A DNA stretch of 64,000 nucleotides from JBJXGV01 sp046160485. GTDB taxonomy: Bacteria; Orphanbacterota; Orphanbacteria; JBJXGV01. Positions 54,160 to 63,034 of the stretch are shown one piece after another. The stretch's first letter is position 1. Every line of letters starts with the position of its first letter. The notes under the pieces are model-generated. The model worked only from the letters and a program-made list of their open reading frames with translations, was not told the DNA's origin and searched no databases. The position numbers were made by a program, and so were the translations under genes. The DNA is taken from assembly GCA_046160485.1 (NCBI GenBank), contig JBJXGV010000033.1, forward strand, positions 8,463 to 72,462. The letters are read 5' to 3'.

Positions 54160-55956
54160 CTACTTGCGGACGATCGAAACTCGAAGCGCGTGGGACTGCT
54201 CGCCGGCGGTAAGGCGAGCGAAGTAGACACCCGAGGCGACCGGCGTGCCGTCGCGCGCGGCGCCGTCCCAGGTCGCCTCGTGCACGCCCGGTGCGAGCGG
54301 GCCGAGCGCGAGTTCGCGCACGAGGCGCCCGCCGACGTCGTAGATCGCAAGCTGCGCATCGCCGGATGCGGGCACGGAGAAGCGCAACCGCGTCTGCGAC
54401 CGCGCCGGATTCGGTTGCGCCATTAGAATTCTCGGAGCGGCGCTCGGGCTCGCGCTGGATGGCGTTGCGTCTGGATCCGTGACCGCGGTGCAATCGTAGA
54501 TCGTGGTCGGCGGAAAGAACCACACACCCGCCGGAAGCGGGGCCTCGAAACGCTGCACGATCGTGCGCGATGGATCCGGCGGGTAGTACGAGTTGACCGG
54601 CGTCAGATCTCCCGCGATCGAAAGATGATCGATTCGCCACGCGCCCTTCGTATCGAGAGCCGGCAGCGGCGACTGATCGCTCTTGGTCAGGTCGCTTCGG
54701 AATCGAAATCGAACAACGAGCGGCACACTCGTGTTGTCGGGGACGTTGGCTCCCGCGACGATGACCGAAAACGGTTCGTAGCGAGCGCAAAGATGCGGCT
54801 CCGTTGCCCAGTCGACGCATCCGATCGAATCGGGGTTCGAGATGCCGCTGTAGCGTGCGACCTCGCGCCAATTCGTGATCGTGTCCGCGATGACGCCGAC
54901 GCCCAGCGAGATCGTGCAGAGATCGTGCGCCTTTTCCGTCGAGTAGAGTTGCACGCCGCCGAGCGTCATTCCTTGCGCGGCTTGGAACGTCGTGCGCGTT
55001 CCGAGCCGAAGATACGCGGGCGCGTCCCAACAGGCGCCGTATCCGGTGCCGCCGCTGTAGCCGGGCGGATTGAGCGAGCCGCACCAGAGCGATCGCGTCT
55101 CGCCGGAGACCGTGTAGTCGTCGTACGTCGATTGGCTCCAACGCGACGAAATGAACGTCGGAGGACACTCCGGTTCGGAGACCCCGCACGAACCCTGGAA
55201 GATCGCCTGTCCCGATGCGTGCACCGTGTCGCCTTCGACGAGGATGTTGAACGTGATCGTGTTCATGGTTCCGAGGGGCAAGCCGCCGGGCGGGAGTGAG
55301 ATCGTCAGCGGGACGACGACTGTTGTCGCAAGGCCGCCGGTAATCACCCCGGTCAGCGGCGTGACATCGAAAAGCGCGGAGGGAGTCGCGAGCGGGTCCG
55401 GGTTCGCGATGGTGACCGTAAACGGGAGCGGTGCGAGCGCGGCGTTCGCATGCGCCTGCTTGTCGCGTTCGGCGGGGACGCCGGGGTACGGCGCGGGCCC
55501 CGCGGGCGTCACGATCGTGATCGGTTTCTGAAGCGGCGCGTCGACGATCACGTCCGATTCATCGCTGACCGCCGACGGATAACTGATCGGCGGGCGGACC
55601 GCGACGAGTTGGTCCGCGACGATGACCGGTCCGGCGATCACCGGCGTCAGTGTGAGCGTAAACGTGAAGTCGCCGGGAACTAGGGACCCGGCGAACGTCT
55701 CATCGATCAGCGTGTCTTTCAGCGAAGGGACGAGCACGGTGCCCATCAAGACGCCGAAGCCGGAGGCGATCGTCCAATCGAACTCGGTATCGAGAAGCGT
55801 GTTGTTCTGGATGCGGAAGCGAAGCGGAGCCGGATCGCCCGGGTAGACCGCGACGTCGGCGCCATCGACCACGAAGTCGGATTCCGCGAGCGCGGGAACC
55901 GCGATGAGGACCACCGCGGCGACGATCATGAGCAGTGTGAGTCGAGCCGTGCGCAT
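54160..55956 (-). CDS. secreted protein with FlgD-type C-terminal sorting domain
   Basis: 598 residues. Signal peptide 1-24 (ending PALAE). The first 260 residues look like repeated Ig-like strands (PLRFRIQNNTLLDTEFDWTI; PFTVTIANPDPLATPSALFD; VPLTISLPPGGLP). The middle has paired cysteines (GSCGVSEPEC, SLWCGSLNPPGYSGGTGYGAC) and FVIVAGANVP-like strands. The last 80 residues are the sorting module (LMAQPNPARSQTRLRF, IYDVGGRLVRELALGP, SGVYFARLTA, ending VSIVRK). ATG 55956 follows AAGGAAGG, and TATACT upstream may be a -10 box. Function unknown; surface-exposed or released by inference. Confidence 0.85.
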   Translation of the reverse strand: MRTARLTLLMIVAAVVLIAVPALAESDFVVDGADVAVYPGDPAPLRFRIQNNTLLDTEFDWTIASGFGVLMGTVLVPSLKDTLIDETFAGSLVPGDFTFTLTLTPVIAGPVIVADQLVAVRPPISYPSAVSDESDVIVDAPLQKPITIVTPAGPAPYPGVPAERDKQAHANAALAPLPFTVTIANPDPLATPSALFDVTPLTGVITGGLATTVVVPLTISLPPGGLPLGTMNTITFNILVEGDTVHASGQAIFQGSCGVSEPECPPTFISSRWSQSTYDDYTVSGETRSLWCGSLNPPGYSGGTGYGACWDAPAYLRLGTRTTFQAAQGMTLGGVQLYSTEKAHDLCTISLGVGVIADTITNWREVARYSGISNPDSIGCVDWATEPHLCARYEPFSVIVAGANVPDNTSVPLVVRFRFRSDLTKSDQSPLPALDTKGAWRIDHLSIAGDLTPVNSYYPPDPSRTIVQRFEAPLPAGVWFFPPTTIYDCTAVTDPDATPSSASPSAAPRILMAQPNPARSQTRLRFSVPASGDAQLAIYDVGGRLVRELALGPLAPGVHEATWDGAARDGTPVASGVYFARLTAGEQSHALRVSIVRK

Positions 55957-56024
55957 TCCGAACGCCTTCCTTTCTATTTACCGGACGGGCCGCAAGTATA
56001 GCAGAGCGAGTGCTTCGCCCGGTG

Positions 56025-59000
56025 CTAGCGAATCGAGCCTCCGCCCAGGACGATGGCGCTGGCCCAATAGAACGGATGCGAGCGGTGAGATTGCTCGCGC
56101 GCCCAGCGCCGTTGTGTTCGAGCCAGTGCGCCGGCGGGGCGGAGGCCGACGAGACTCTCGTGGAATTCCACCATGAAGTCCGCGGAGGCGCGGTCCGCTA
56201 TCGGCCAGAGCGTCGCAACGACCGACCGCGCGCCGGCCGAAAGGAATGCTCGCGCGAGGCTGACAATTTCGTCGCCCGGCGGAAGTTCGGCGGCAAACCC
56301 GCCCCCAAGAGCGGTACCGCACCCGGAGAGAACGGCAAGATCCGCGCTCATCGAAAGCTGCATGATCTCGTGAGCCTCGAGGAATCCGTCGTCGCCGTTG
56401 CCGGGGGCGAGTTCGAGCGCCGCGAAGAGCGGGCTAACGCGGCTCTGGCGGCCGTGCGCCGCGATGTGAATGCGGCCCGCGCGCGCGCAGCGCGATTTCC
56501 ATGTGCTCTCGATCGCGGCGTTGCCCGTGAGCGCCGTGACCTCGCGAAGCCCGTCGTATCCCTTCGCGATGCGACGCGCCTCCTCCTCCGCGAATGGAAG
56601 CGCATCGCGTCCAGCGTGTGTGGCGCCGCCCAGGACGAGCATCTCGCCGCGCGAGGTCGGCTCGGTGGCATCGAGCGCGGGCTCCCGCCGGCCGGCGAGC
56701 GCAAGTAGCGACGCCGAAGGCAGCGTCACGAGTTCGAATTGGTCGATGAGGCGCGCGCCGTCCGGACGGACCAGCGCCGCGAACGGCACGTGATGAAGTT
56801 CGGCGTGGGGAACGACGTAGAGCCGCTGCGCGCCATGGAGCGCGTCCGCGCGGAGCGCGGCGCCAATCAGGGTTTCGCCGAGAAGCGCGAGCACGCCGTC
56901 GAGATCGCCCCGCGGCGATGCAGGGTCTTGGAGCAACGCGCGCGCGGCACGAACGCGGTCGGCGATCTCGTCGCGCGACGCGCCGGTTGCGAAGACCCGC
57001 GTTTCCGCAGGCGTGACGACGAAGAGGACGAGGCCATCGCGCGCGAAGAAGTAATCGAGGATCGCCTCGCCGCCGCGCAGCGCGCCTCGAACTTCGTCAA
57101 GTGATGCGGGGCGCGCGTCGGCCGCCGCGTCGCGCTCGAGCGCCGGGAGCGCGGCGCGCTCATAGTCCGCGCTCGCCTCGCGCAGGCTCGCGGCGATCAC
57201 GCCCGCGGCTTCCTCTTCCGCGGGCTCGATTCCGTTCGCTTCGATGGCCGCCCATTGAGCGCCGAGCGCGGCGACCTGCTGCCGCGCCGCGCGCGCCGCG
57301 TCCGCGCGCGCCGGATCGTGCCCCGCCGCACCGCCGCGATCGCCCGCCATCGCGTCGAGAAACGCGCGTGCGCGCGCCCGCTCGGCGATCAAGAACGCAT
57401 CGGAGTCGCGCTCGAGTCCGAGGAGAATCGACACGGCTGCGCCGTAGACGCTCTCTTTGTCTTCGACGTAGCGCGCTCGCTCGCGCTGGCCGAGAACGCG
57501 TCCCCGCACGTCCTCGATCGTCTCGATGCCGCGCGCGAGTGACGCAGCGGCGCGTTCGCGATCCCCGGAGCGTTCGAACGCCTCGGACCGCGCGAGATCG
57601 ATCTGCCACGAGAGGTCGCGGTAGAAGCCGCCCGGAAGCGCGGCCTCGGCGCGCGTGAGGAGCGCGGCCGCCTCGCGCGCATCGCCGCGAACGGTCGCAA
57701 CGCGCGCTGATGTCCACAGCGCGCGCGCACGCTCCTCCGTCGCGCCGCAGCGCGCGGCAAGCGTGGCGGCGGAGTCGGCGGCCGCGCGCGCGGCGTCGAT
57801 CTCGCCGGAGAGGAAAAGCGCGTGCGCTTCCTGGTTCTTCGCGGCGACGCGTCCGAGCGCGTCCTCGGTTTCCTCGAGCGCGCGCGCGGCGGTTTCGAAG
57901 CGGCGGCCCGCTTCCGGAAAATCGCCGAGCCGCGCGAAGAGTTCGCCGAGCCGCGTTTCGGCGAGACCCTCCGCGGCGCGGTCGCCGATCTCTCTTGCGC
58001 CCGCCGCGGCCTCGCGAAGCGGCCGGAGCGCCTCCTCGAATTCGTTCACGTCGCGCAGAATCGCGCCGCGCGTCACGAGCAGATACAGCCTCTCCCGCCG
58101 CAGGCCCTGCGCCTCGCAGACGCGAATCGCCGAATCGATCGTGTCCGCCGCGGCGGAATAGTCGCCGCGCGCGAGCAGCACGCGAGCGAGGTTCTCGATG
58201 TCGGCGACGATCGACTTCGCATCGCCGGCCGCGATGTCGCGTGCGAGCGCCGCGTGGTGCAGGCTCTCGGCGCGCGCGACCTCGCCGAGGGAGAAGAGGA
58301 CGTTCGCGAGGTTCGATTCCGCGTGCGACGCGAGCGCCGCATCTTCGCGCGCGACCGCGAGCGCGAGAGTCGACTCGAGCGTCGCGCGCGCCGCGCGCAT
58401 GTCCCCGAGCATCTGCTGAATGATTCCGAGATTGTGAAGCGCGGCCGCCTCGATCGCCCCGAGATTGCGCGCGCGCGCAATCGCAATCGCCTGCTCGTAC
58501 TCGCGCCCCGCGTCGCGGAATCGCCCGCGCGCTAGGAGCACGTTGCCGAGGTTGTTGCGGAACTCGGCCTCGCGCTCGCCGTCGGCGGCGGCGGTCGCGA
58601 GCTCCAGCGCGCGCGCAAAGCTGCTCTCTGCCGCCGCGTACTCGCCACGATCCATCCTCACCGTCGCGAGGTGTCCGGTCGCCCAGCTCTCGCCGCGTGC
58701 GTCGCCGATCCGTGCCGCCGCCGCGCTCGCGCGCGCCAATCGCTCCGCCGCGCGCGTCCGATCGTCCGACGCAAGATCGATGAGCCCGAGGTTCATCTCG
58801 AGATAGCCTTCGCGGTAACGATCGCCGATGCGTTGATAGCGCTCGAGCGCGCTTTCGAAGTCGCGGCGCGCCGCGGCGAGGTTGCTCGAGAGAAACGCGC
58901 TGAAGCCGGAGGCGTAGAGGGATTCGGCGAGCACCTTCTCGGCGCGATCGCTCGTAGCCCATCTTTCGTTGAGCGCGAGAATCGTGTCGATGAGCGCACT

Positions 59001-59288
59001 CGCCCGGCGCGGCCGCGCGGCGTCCGCGAGGCGGTGCGCGTCGCGGATCCACGCGTTCGCCGCGTTCGCGTCGCCCGCGGCCTCGGCGCGCAGAGCTTCC
59101 CGCAGCATTACCGACGCGACATCGGGCGCGCGCGCGAGGTTCTCGAGCACGAGCGCGCTCGCGGAATCGGCTGCCCCGCGCGCGACGAATTCACGAAACG
59201 CGGCGGCGAGGTCGTCGTTGCGCGACGCGTGCGCGCGCGACGGAAGAAACGCGCCCACGACGGCGGCGACGAGTGCCACGAGCGCCAC
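56025..59288 (-). CDS. exported TPR-CHAT (caspase-like) protease
   Basis: 1087 residues from GTG 59288. The hydrophobic N-terminus (VALVALVAAVVGAFLPSRAHA) looks like a signal peptide; in the same frame just upstream lies a basic run (ARAGVARRRRR) that would make a perfect n-region, but no ATG, GTG or TTG precedes it until ATG 59453, deep inside the anti-sigma gene. About 12-14 TPR units fill residues 70-640 (for example GEWFNNLGNVLLARG-like: FRNNLGNVLLARGRFRDAGR; ALHNLGIIQQMLGDMRAARA). A helical linker leads to the CHAT domain (about 760-1087). The catalytic pair is His945 in HIAAHGRQS and Cys990 in LAVLSGCGTALGG, both intact. Immediately downstream of the anti-sigma gene. Confidence 0.88.
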   Translation of the reverse strand: MALVALVAAVVGAFLPSRAHASRNDDLAAAFREFVARGAADSASALVLENLARAPDVASVMLREALRAEAAGDANAANAWIRDAHRLADAARPRRASALIDTILALNERWATSDRAEKVLAESLYASGFSAFLSSNLAAARRDFESALERYQRIGDRYREGYLEMNLGLIDLASDDRTRAAERLARASAAAARIGDARGESWATGHLATVRMDRGEYAAAESSFARALELATAAADGEREAEFRNNLGNVLLARGRFRDAGREYEQAIAIARARNLGAIEAAALHNLGIIQQMLGDMRAARATLESTLALAVAREDAALASHAESNLANVLFSLGEVARAESLHHAALARDIAAGDAKSIVADIENLARVLLARGDYSAAADTIDSAIRVCEAQGLRRERLYLLVTRGAILRDVNEFEEALRPLREAAAGAREIGDRAAEGLAETRLGELFARLGDFPEAGRRFETAARALEETEDALGRVAAKNQEAHALFLSGEIDAARAAADSAATLAARCGATEERARALWTSARVATVRGDAREAAALLTRAEAALPGGFYRDLSWQIDLARSEAFERSGDRERAAASLARGIETIEDVRGRVLGQRERARYVEDKESVYGAAVSILLGLERDSDAFLIAERARARAFLDAMAGDRGGAAGHDPARADAARAARQQVAALGAQWAAIEANGIEPAEEEAAGVIAASLREASADYERAALPALERDAAADARPASLDEVRGALRGGEAILDYFFARDGLVLFVVTPAETRVFATGASRDEIADRVRAARALLQDPASPRGDLDGVLALLGETLIGAALRADALHGAQRLYVVPHAELHHVPFAALVRPDGARLIDQFELVTLPSASLLALAGRREPALDATEPTSRGEMLVLGGATHAGRDALPFAEEEARRIAKGYDGLREVTALTGNAAIESTWKSRCARAGRIHIAAHGRQSRVSPLFAALELAPGNGDDGFLEAHEIMQLSMSADLAVLSGCGTALGGGFAAELPPGDEIVSLARAFLSAGARSVVATLWPIADRASADFMVEFHESLVGLRPAGALARTQRRWAREQSHRSHPFYWASAIVLGGGSIR

Positions 59289-59332
59289 GAGTGCGACGAC
59301 GCGGCGCCGCCGTCGCGCGACACCCGCTCGCG

Positions 59333-60226
59333 CTACTCGAAGTTCAGCGTGCGCGTCAGCGACTCGATCTTCCGCTCGCCCGCGAACGACTCGATCCAGA
59401 AGAGAACCCGACCTGCGCCGGCGAGCTTCGTTTCGTCGATCCGCGGCGTCCATCGTGTCTCCACAGTTCGAATCTCAGAGAGGATCGTGCCGTCGACGGC
59501 GGCGAGTACCGCGCGATAAGAGGTCGCGCCCGCCGCGCGCGTCCACGCGAACTCGAAGGTTCCTGTCGCTAACGCCGCGCGCGTTACGCGATCCGCCGCG
59601 GGCCGGATGATCGCGAAGCCCGCGGTGTCCGTGCTGTCGCGCGTTCCGCCCTCGTCGGGTGGCCCGCCGGGGCCCGAGCGCGCCAGCGGCAAGAGCGTGA
59701 CCGCGAGCAAGACGAGTGCGAGCGCGCCCGCCGGGCGCAGCCATCGCGCCGAACCACCCGGCGCTGGCCAAAGAAAACCGAGGAGTCGCGAAGCGAGCGA
59801 AGGGCTGGGTAAGCCCTGCAGCTCACCCTCCGTCTCGCGCTCCTCGGAAAGAGCAAACCCCCGCGCGGCGTAGCGGTGCGGCGCCGCGTCGGGTGCCATG
59901 ACTCGGAGGTCTCGCATGTAGTCGGCGAGAGCAACGCGGCAATTTTCGCACGCCGCGACGTGAGCAACAAGCTCTTGCCGCCGGCCGTCGCCGGGATTGC
60001 CTTCGGCGAGCATCGCCAGGTCGAATTCGTCCGGATGAGCGTCGGCCACGGCCGCGCGGACGCTCGCGTTTCGCGCGGCCGGGATCGCTCCGGCGACCCG
60101 CGCTTCGAACCGAATCGCCTCGCGGCAGGCGGCGCATCCGAGGATGTGCTCGGCGATCTCGTCGCGCTCTGCGTTCGCGAGGTTTCCGTCGCGCCACTCC
60201 AGCAGTGTTTCGAGCTTGGGGCACAT
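59333..60226 (-). CDS. membrane anti-sigma factor with two zinc fingers
   Basis: 297 residues. Two zf-HC2 zinc-binding motifs lie in the N-terminal cytoplasmic half: His27/Cys31/Cys34 (EHILGCAACREAI) and His89/Cys93/Cys96 (AHVAACENCRVAL). One membrane helix follows (about 162-182). The outside part (183-297) contains a fibronectin-III-like pattern (FEFAWTRAAGATSYRAVLAA, GAGRVLFWIESF). It should hold the sigma factor at the membrane. ATG 60226 follows GGGAG. Two Zn fingers are unusual; most anti-sigma factors of this type have one. It sits between the sigma and TPR-CHAT genes. Confidence 0.88.
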   Translation of the reverse strand: MCPKLETLLEWRDGNLANAERDEIAEHILGCAACREAIRFEARVAGAIPAARNASVRAAVADAHPDEFDLAMLAEGNPGDGRRQELVAHVAACENCRVALADYMRDLRVMAPDAAPHRYAARGFALSEERETEGELQGLPSPSLASRLLGFLWPAPGGSARWLRPAGALALVLLAVTLLPLARSGPGGPPDEGGTRDSTDTAGFAIIRPAADRVTRAALATGTFEFAWTRAAGATSYRAVLAAVDGTILSEIRTVETRWTPRIDETKLAGAGRVLFWIESFAGERKIESLTRTLNFE

Positions 60227-60232
60227 CGTTTA

Positions 60233-60415
60233 TCAGCTCCCGTCTGATCGCCGCGCCGAGCCTTCGCCGCGCGCGATGGGTGCGCGGCCGACTGGCGCGA
60301 ACTTGGATTGGACCGATCTTGCGGAGCCGTGCGCGTGCGCTCGTTCTGCTCCGCCTTCACCGTTGCACGTGCAGCCATAACGGAAGGCGGGTCGAAGTTT
60401 CCTTTGGCGGTCCAT
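60233..60415 (-). CDS. possible 60-residue protein between sigma and anti-sigma genes
   Basis: ATG 60415 starts 1 base after the sigma TAA; the stop TGA at 60233 is 6 bases before the anti-sigma ATG, so it fills the gap exactly. The 60 residues have a Cys pair (YGCTCNGEG), His-rich AERAHAHGS and basic ends. Composition is also consistent with random GC-rich sequence, and no strong ribosome site is present. No family recognised. Confidence 0.35.
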   Translation of the reverse strand: MDRQRKLRPAFRYGCTCNGEGGAERAHAHGSARSVQSKFAPVGRAPIARGEGSARRSDGS

Positions 60416-60416
60416 C

Positions 60417-61280
60417 TTATCCAACTTTCCCCTCGGCCGCGTGGGCCCGGAGTCGCTCGACGATGCGCGCGATCCGGTTGTAGATCGCCTTCGCCGTGGG
60501 TGCGCCGACGATGCGCGCGACCTCCTCCGCCGACAATCGATCCTCGTACCGCAGCTTGAGCAATAGCCGCTCGTCATCGCTGAGCGCCGCCAGCAGCCGC
60601 TCCGTTTCCTTTTGCGCGATGTCGCGATCGAGCGCGGCGTCGGGCGACTCGGGCGCGGTGAATCCCGCGGCGGCCGCGCCCTCGGTGGCGTCGGCCTCGA
60701 GCGCGAACGGCGCGTTCGGATCGTCGAACGAGACGTGGTGCACGGCCCCGCGCGGCGCGCCCCACGCGAGCGGGTGCCCGGAGTCGGCGAGCGCCGCCGC
60801 GAGCGCGTGCGCACGCCGCACGATCTCGCCGACCCCGATCGCCGGATCGTGCCGCGCACGCACCTCCTCGCACGCCTCCGCGTAACTCATGCGCGACCAA
60901 TACAAACACCGAAACAGAGTTTGTCCCGCGGCGTTCATCTCCTCGACGACCTTCGGAAGAGCGCGGCGGCCCTTGTGGTGGCGCAGAAAATCGAGCGCGA
61001 GGTTGCGCGTAACGAACTTCAGCCATGCGGTGAAGGGAGCGTCGCCGGTGCGCGCGCGTTCGCGGTACTTCTCGAAGCGCCGGAAATTGTCGGCGCGGTA
61101 CGCCTCCATCACGAAGACGTACGCGTCCATCTTCAGATCGGGATCCGGGAGGTAGTTCGCGAGGATCGCGACGATGAGGTCGGTATGCGCGTCGACGAAC
61201 GATTTCCACGCTTTCTCGGGATCGCGATCGAGATCGTCGAGGAAAGGAGGTTGGGGCGCCAAGGGGCCTCCGGCCGGCAT
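60417..61280 (-). CDS. ECF-like sigma-70-family sigma factor
   Basis: 287 residues. Region 2 (about 24-106) has FVMEAYRADNFRRFEKYRER and FTAWLKFVTRNLALDFLRHH, typical of sigma-2 of ECF factors. Region 4 (about 228-282) has LLAALSDDERLLLKLRYED and SAEEVARIVGAPTAKAIYNR, a helix-turn-helix. Between them lies a spacer of about 115 residues, longer than in most ECF factors. ATG 61280. First gene of the sigma/anti-sigma/TPR-CHAT operon; divergent from the PrpD gene with 258 bases between. Autoregulation from the shared gap is plausible. Confidence 0.9.
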   Translation of the reverse strand: MPAGGPLAPQPPFLDDLDRDPEKAWKSFVDAHTDLIVAILANYLPDPDLKMDAYVFVMEAYRADNFRRFEKYRERARTGDAPFTAWLKFVTRNLALDFLRHHKGRRALPKVVEEMNAAGQTLFRCLYWSRMSYAEACEEVRARHDPAIGVGEIVRRAHALAAALADSGHPLAWGAPRGAVHHVSFDDPNAPFALEADATEGAAAAGFTAPESPDAALDRDIAQKETERLLAALSDDERLLLKLRYEDRLSAEEVARIVGAPTAKAIYNRIARIVERLRAHAAEGKVG

Positions 61281-61416
61281 GAGCGATTCAGGCGCGCGAG
61301 TCGGCCCGAACGAGGCGAAAGTCTAACAGCGGCAATCGTATCGAGCAACACTCGCGCGCGGCACGATTCGGGCGAATGCCGCGCTGCGCGGCACGTTTTG
61401 CGCGGCTCGTTCTTTG

Positions 61417-61445
61417 CTTGCCACTCGCGCGAGCCGGCCTTAGAA
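61417..61445 (+). promoter_or_regulatory. candidate sigma-70-type promoter for the PrpD gene
   Basis: TTGCCA (61417-61422), exact 17-base spacer, TAGAAT (61440-61445). Both boxes match the consensus well (4/6 and 5/6). It lies about 95 bases ahead of the ATG at 61539. Pattern match only, but the best such pair in the window. Confidence 0.5.
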
Positions 61446-61538
61446 TCGCGCCCTGTTTTGGTCCACGCCCGCCGCACACGGCGTCGTCCCAAACCCAAGA
61501 TTCCTGTCGCATCTGAAAAATAGAGGGAGACGATCGTC

Positions 61539-62975
61539 ATGCCGCAAGACCGTCACGTGACACGAACCATCGCCGAGTTCGCCGTCGGACTCGAATACGA
61601 CCACCTCTCCGCCGACGCGATCGCCGCGACGAAGCGCTTCCTGATCGACTCGATTGCGTGCGCGTTCGGCGGCTACCGCACCGAGGACGCGACGATCTTG
61701 CGCGAACTTCACGCCGAGATCGGCGGCAATGCCGAGTCGACGGTGTTCGTCAGCGGCGAGCAGACCTCCGCGCTTTCCGCGACGCTGCTCAACTCGCACC
61801 TGATTCGCGCACTCGACTACAACGACATCTACTGGAAGCAGGATCCGAGTCATCCGTCCGACATCATCCCCTCGGCGCTCTCGCTCGCGGAACGCGAGGG
61901 ACGCAGCGGCCGCGATCTGATCGTCGGCATCGTCCTCGCGTACGAGTTCGAGATGCGCCTCTGCGAAGCGGCGTTCCCGGGGATTCGCGAATACGGCTGG
62001 CATCACGCGACGCTGACGGGTCTGGCCTCGCCGATCGCCGCCGGCAAGATGCTCGACCTCAACGTCGATCAGATGGTCCACGCGATCGGCATTTCGGGGG
62101 CGCGCTCGTGCACTCTCGGCGCGGTGACGGCCGGCAAACTCACGATGATGAAGAACACGGTCGATCCGCTCGCGGCGCAGAACGGCGTGCTCGCCGCGCT
62201 TCTCGCGGAGCGCGGTTTCACGGGCCCCGAGCACGTTATCGACGGCAAGGAAGGTCTCACGCACGTCTTCGGCCACGAGTGGAAGCTCAACATCCTGACC
62301 GACGGCTTGGGCGAATCGTTCCGCATCGCGAACTGCAGCATGAAGGGCTTCCCGACGGAGGCGCTCACGCACGCGCCGCTCACTGCCGTGCTTCGCATCG
62401 TGAAGGGGCAGCAGGTCGGCCCCGACGACGTCGAGTCAATCGAGGTCAAGACCATCAAGCGCGCCGCGGATATCCTCTCCGATCCGTCGAAGTACAATCC
62501 GACATCGAAGGAGACGGCGGATCACAGCTTGCCTTGGTGCATCGCGGCGGCGGTGGCGCGCGGGCGCGTGACGCCGGCCGAGTTCACCGACGCGGCGCTT
62601 GCCGATGCAGCGATCCGCGGCGTGATCAACAAGATCAAGGTCGTCGCCGAGCCCGCGTTCGAAGAGTTGTTCCCGCGACTACAAGTTTGCGAGGTGACTT
62701 TCGTGCTGAAGAACGGCGAGCGCATCACCGAGCGCGTCGACTACGCAAAGGGCGACCCGCGCGATCCGATGTCGGACGAGGAACTCGCGCAGAAGTTTGC
62801 CGCGCTCTCCGAGGGGCTCCTCTCACCGCGCCGCCGCGGCGAAATCCTCTCGACGATCGAAGAACTCGAGTCGTCCGACAACGTGATCGAACTCGTCGAG
62901 TTGCTCGTCGCGGATCAGGGGAAGCGCACGGCGTCTTCAGTCTTTGTCGACGTCAAAGTCGGCGTGAAGAAGTAG
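61539..62975 (+). CDS. MmgE/PrpD-family protein
   Basis: 478 residues of the 2-methylcitrate dehydratase/aconitate decarboxylase superfamily. Conserved regions are visible: FLIDSIACAFGGYRTED, the motif around LNSHLIRALDYNDIYWKQD, GWHHATLTGLASPIAAGKML, and GFPTEALTHAPLTAVL. A metal- or acid-site pattern KETADHSLPWCIAAAVARG lies in the second half. ATG 61539 has GAGGGAG upstream. No prpB/prpC or citrate gene lies nearby, so the exact substrate cannot be named; members act on 2-methylcitrate, cis-aconitate or related acids. Confidence 0.88.
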   Translation: MPQDRHVTRTIAEFAVGLEYDHLSADAIAATKRFLIDSIACAFGGYRTEDATILRELHAEIGGNAESTVFVSGEQTSALSATLLNSHLIRALDYNDIYWKQDPSHPSDIIPSALSLAEREGRSGRDLIVGIVLAYEFEMRLCEAAFPGIREYGWHHATLTGLASPIAAGKMLDLNVDQMVHAIGISGARSCTLGAVTAGKLTMMKNTVDPLAAQNGVLAALLAERGFTGPEHVIDGKEGLTHVFGHEWKLNILTDGLGESFRIANCSMKGFPTEALTHAPLTAVLRIVKGQQVGPDDVESIEVKTIKRAADILSDPSKYNPTSKETADHSLPWCIAAAVARGRVTPAEFTDAALADAAIRGVINKIKVVAEPAFEELFPRLQVCEVTFVLKNGERITERVDYAKGDPRDPMSDEELAQKFAALSEGLLSPRRRGEILSTIEELESSDNVIELVELLVADQGKRTASSVFVDVKVGVKK

Positions 62976-63034
62976 CGAGGATTCGCGGGGCACGTTCTTC
63001 GCGGCGCGCGAGCCTGCGTGCGCCGCCGGGCGTT

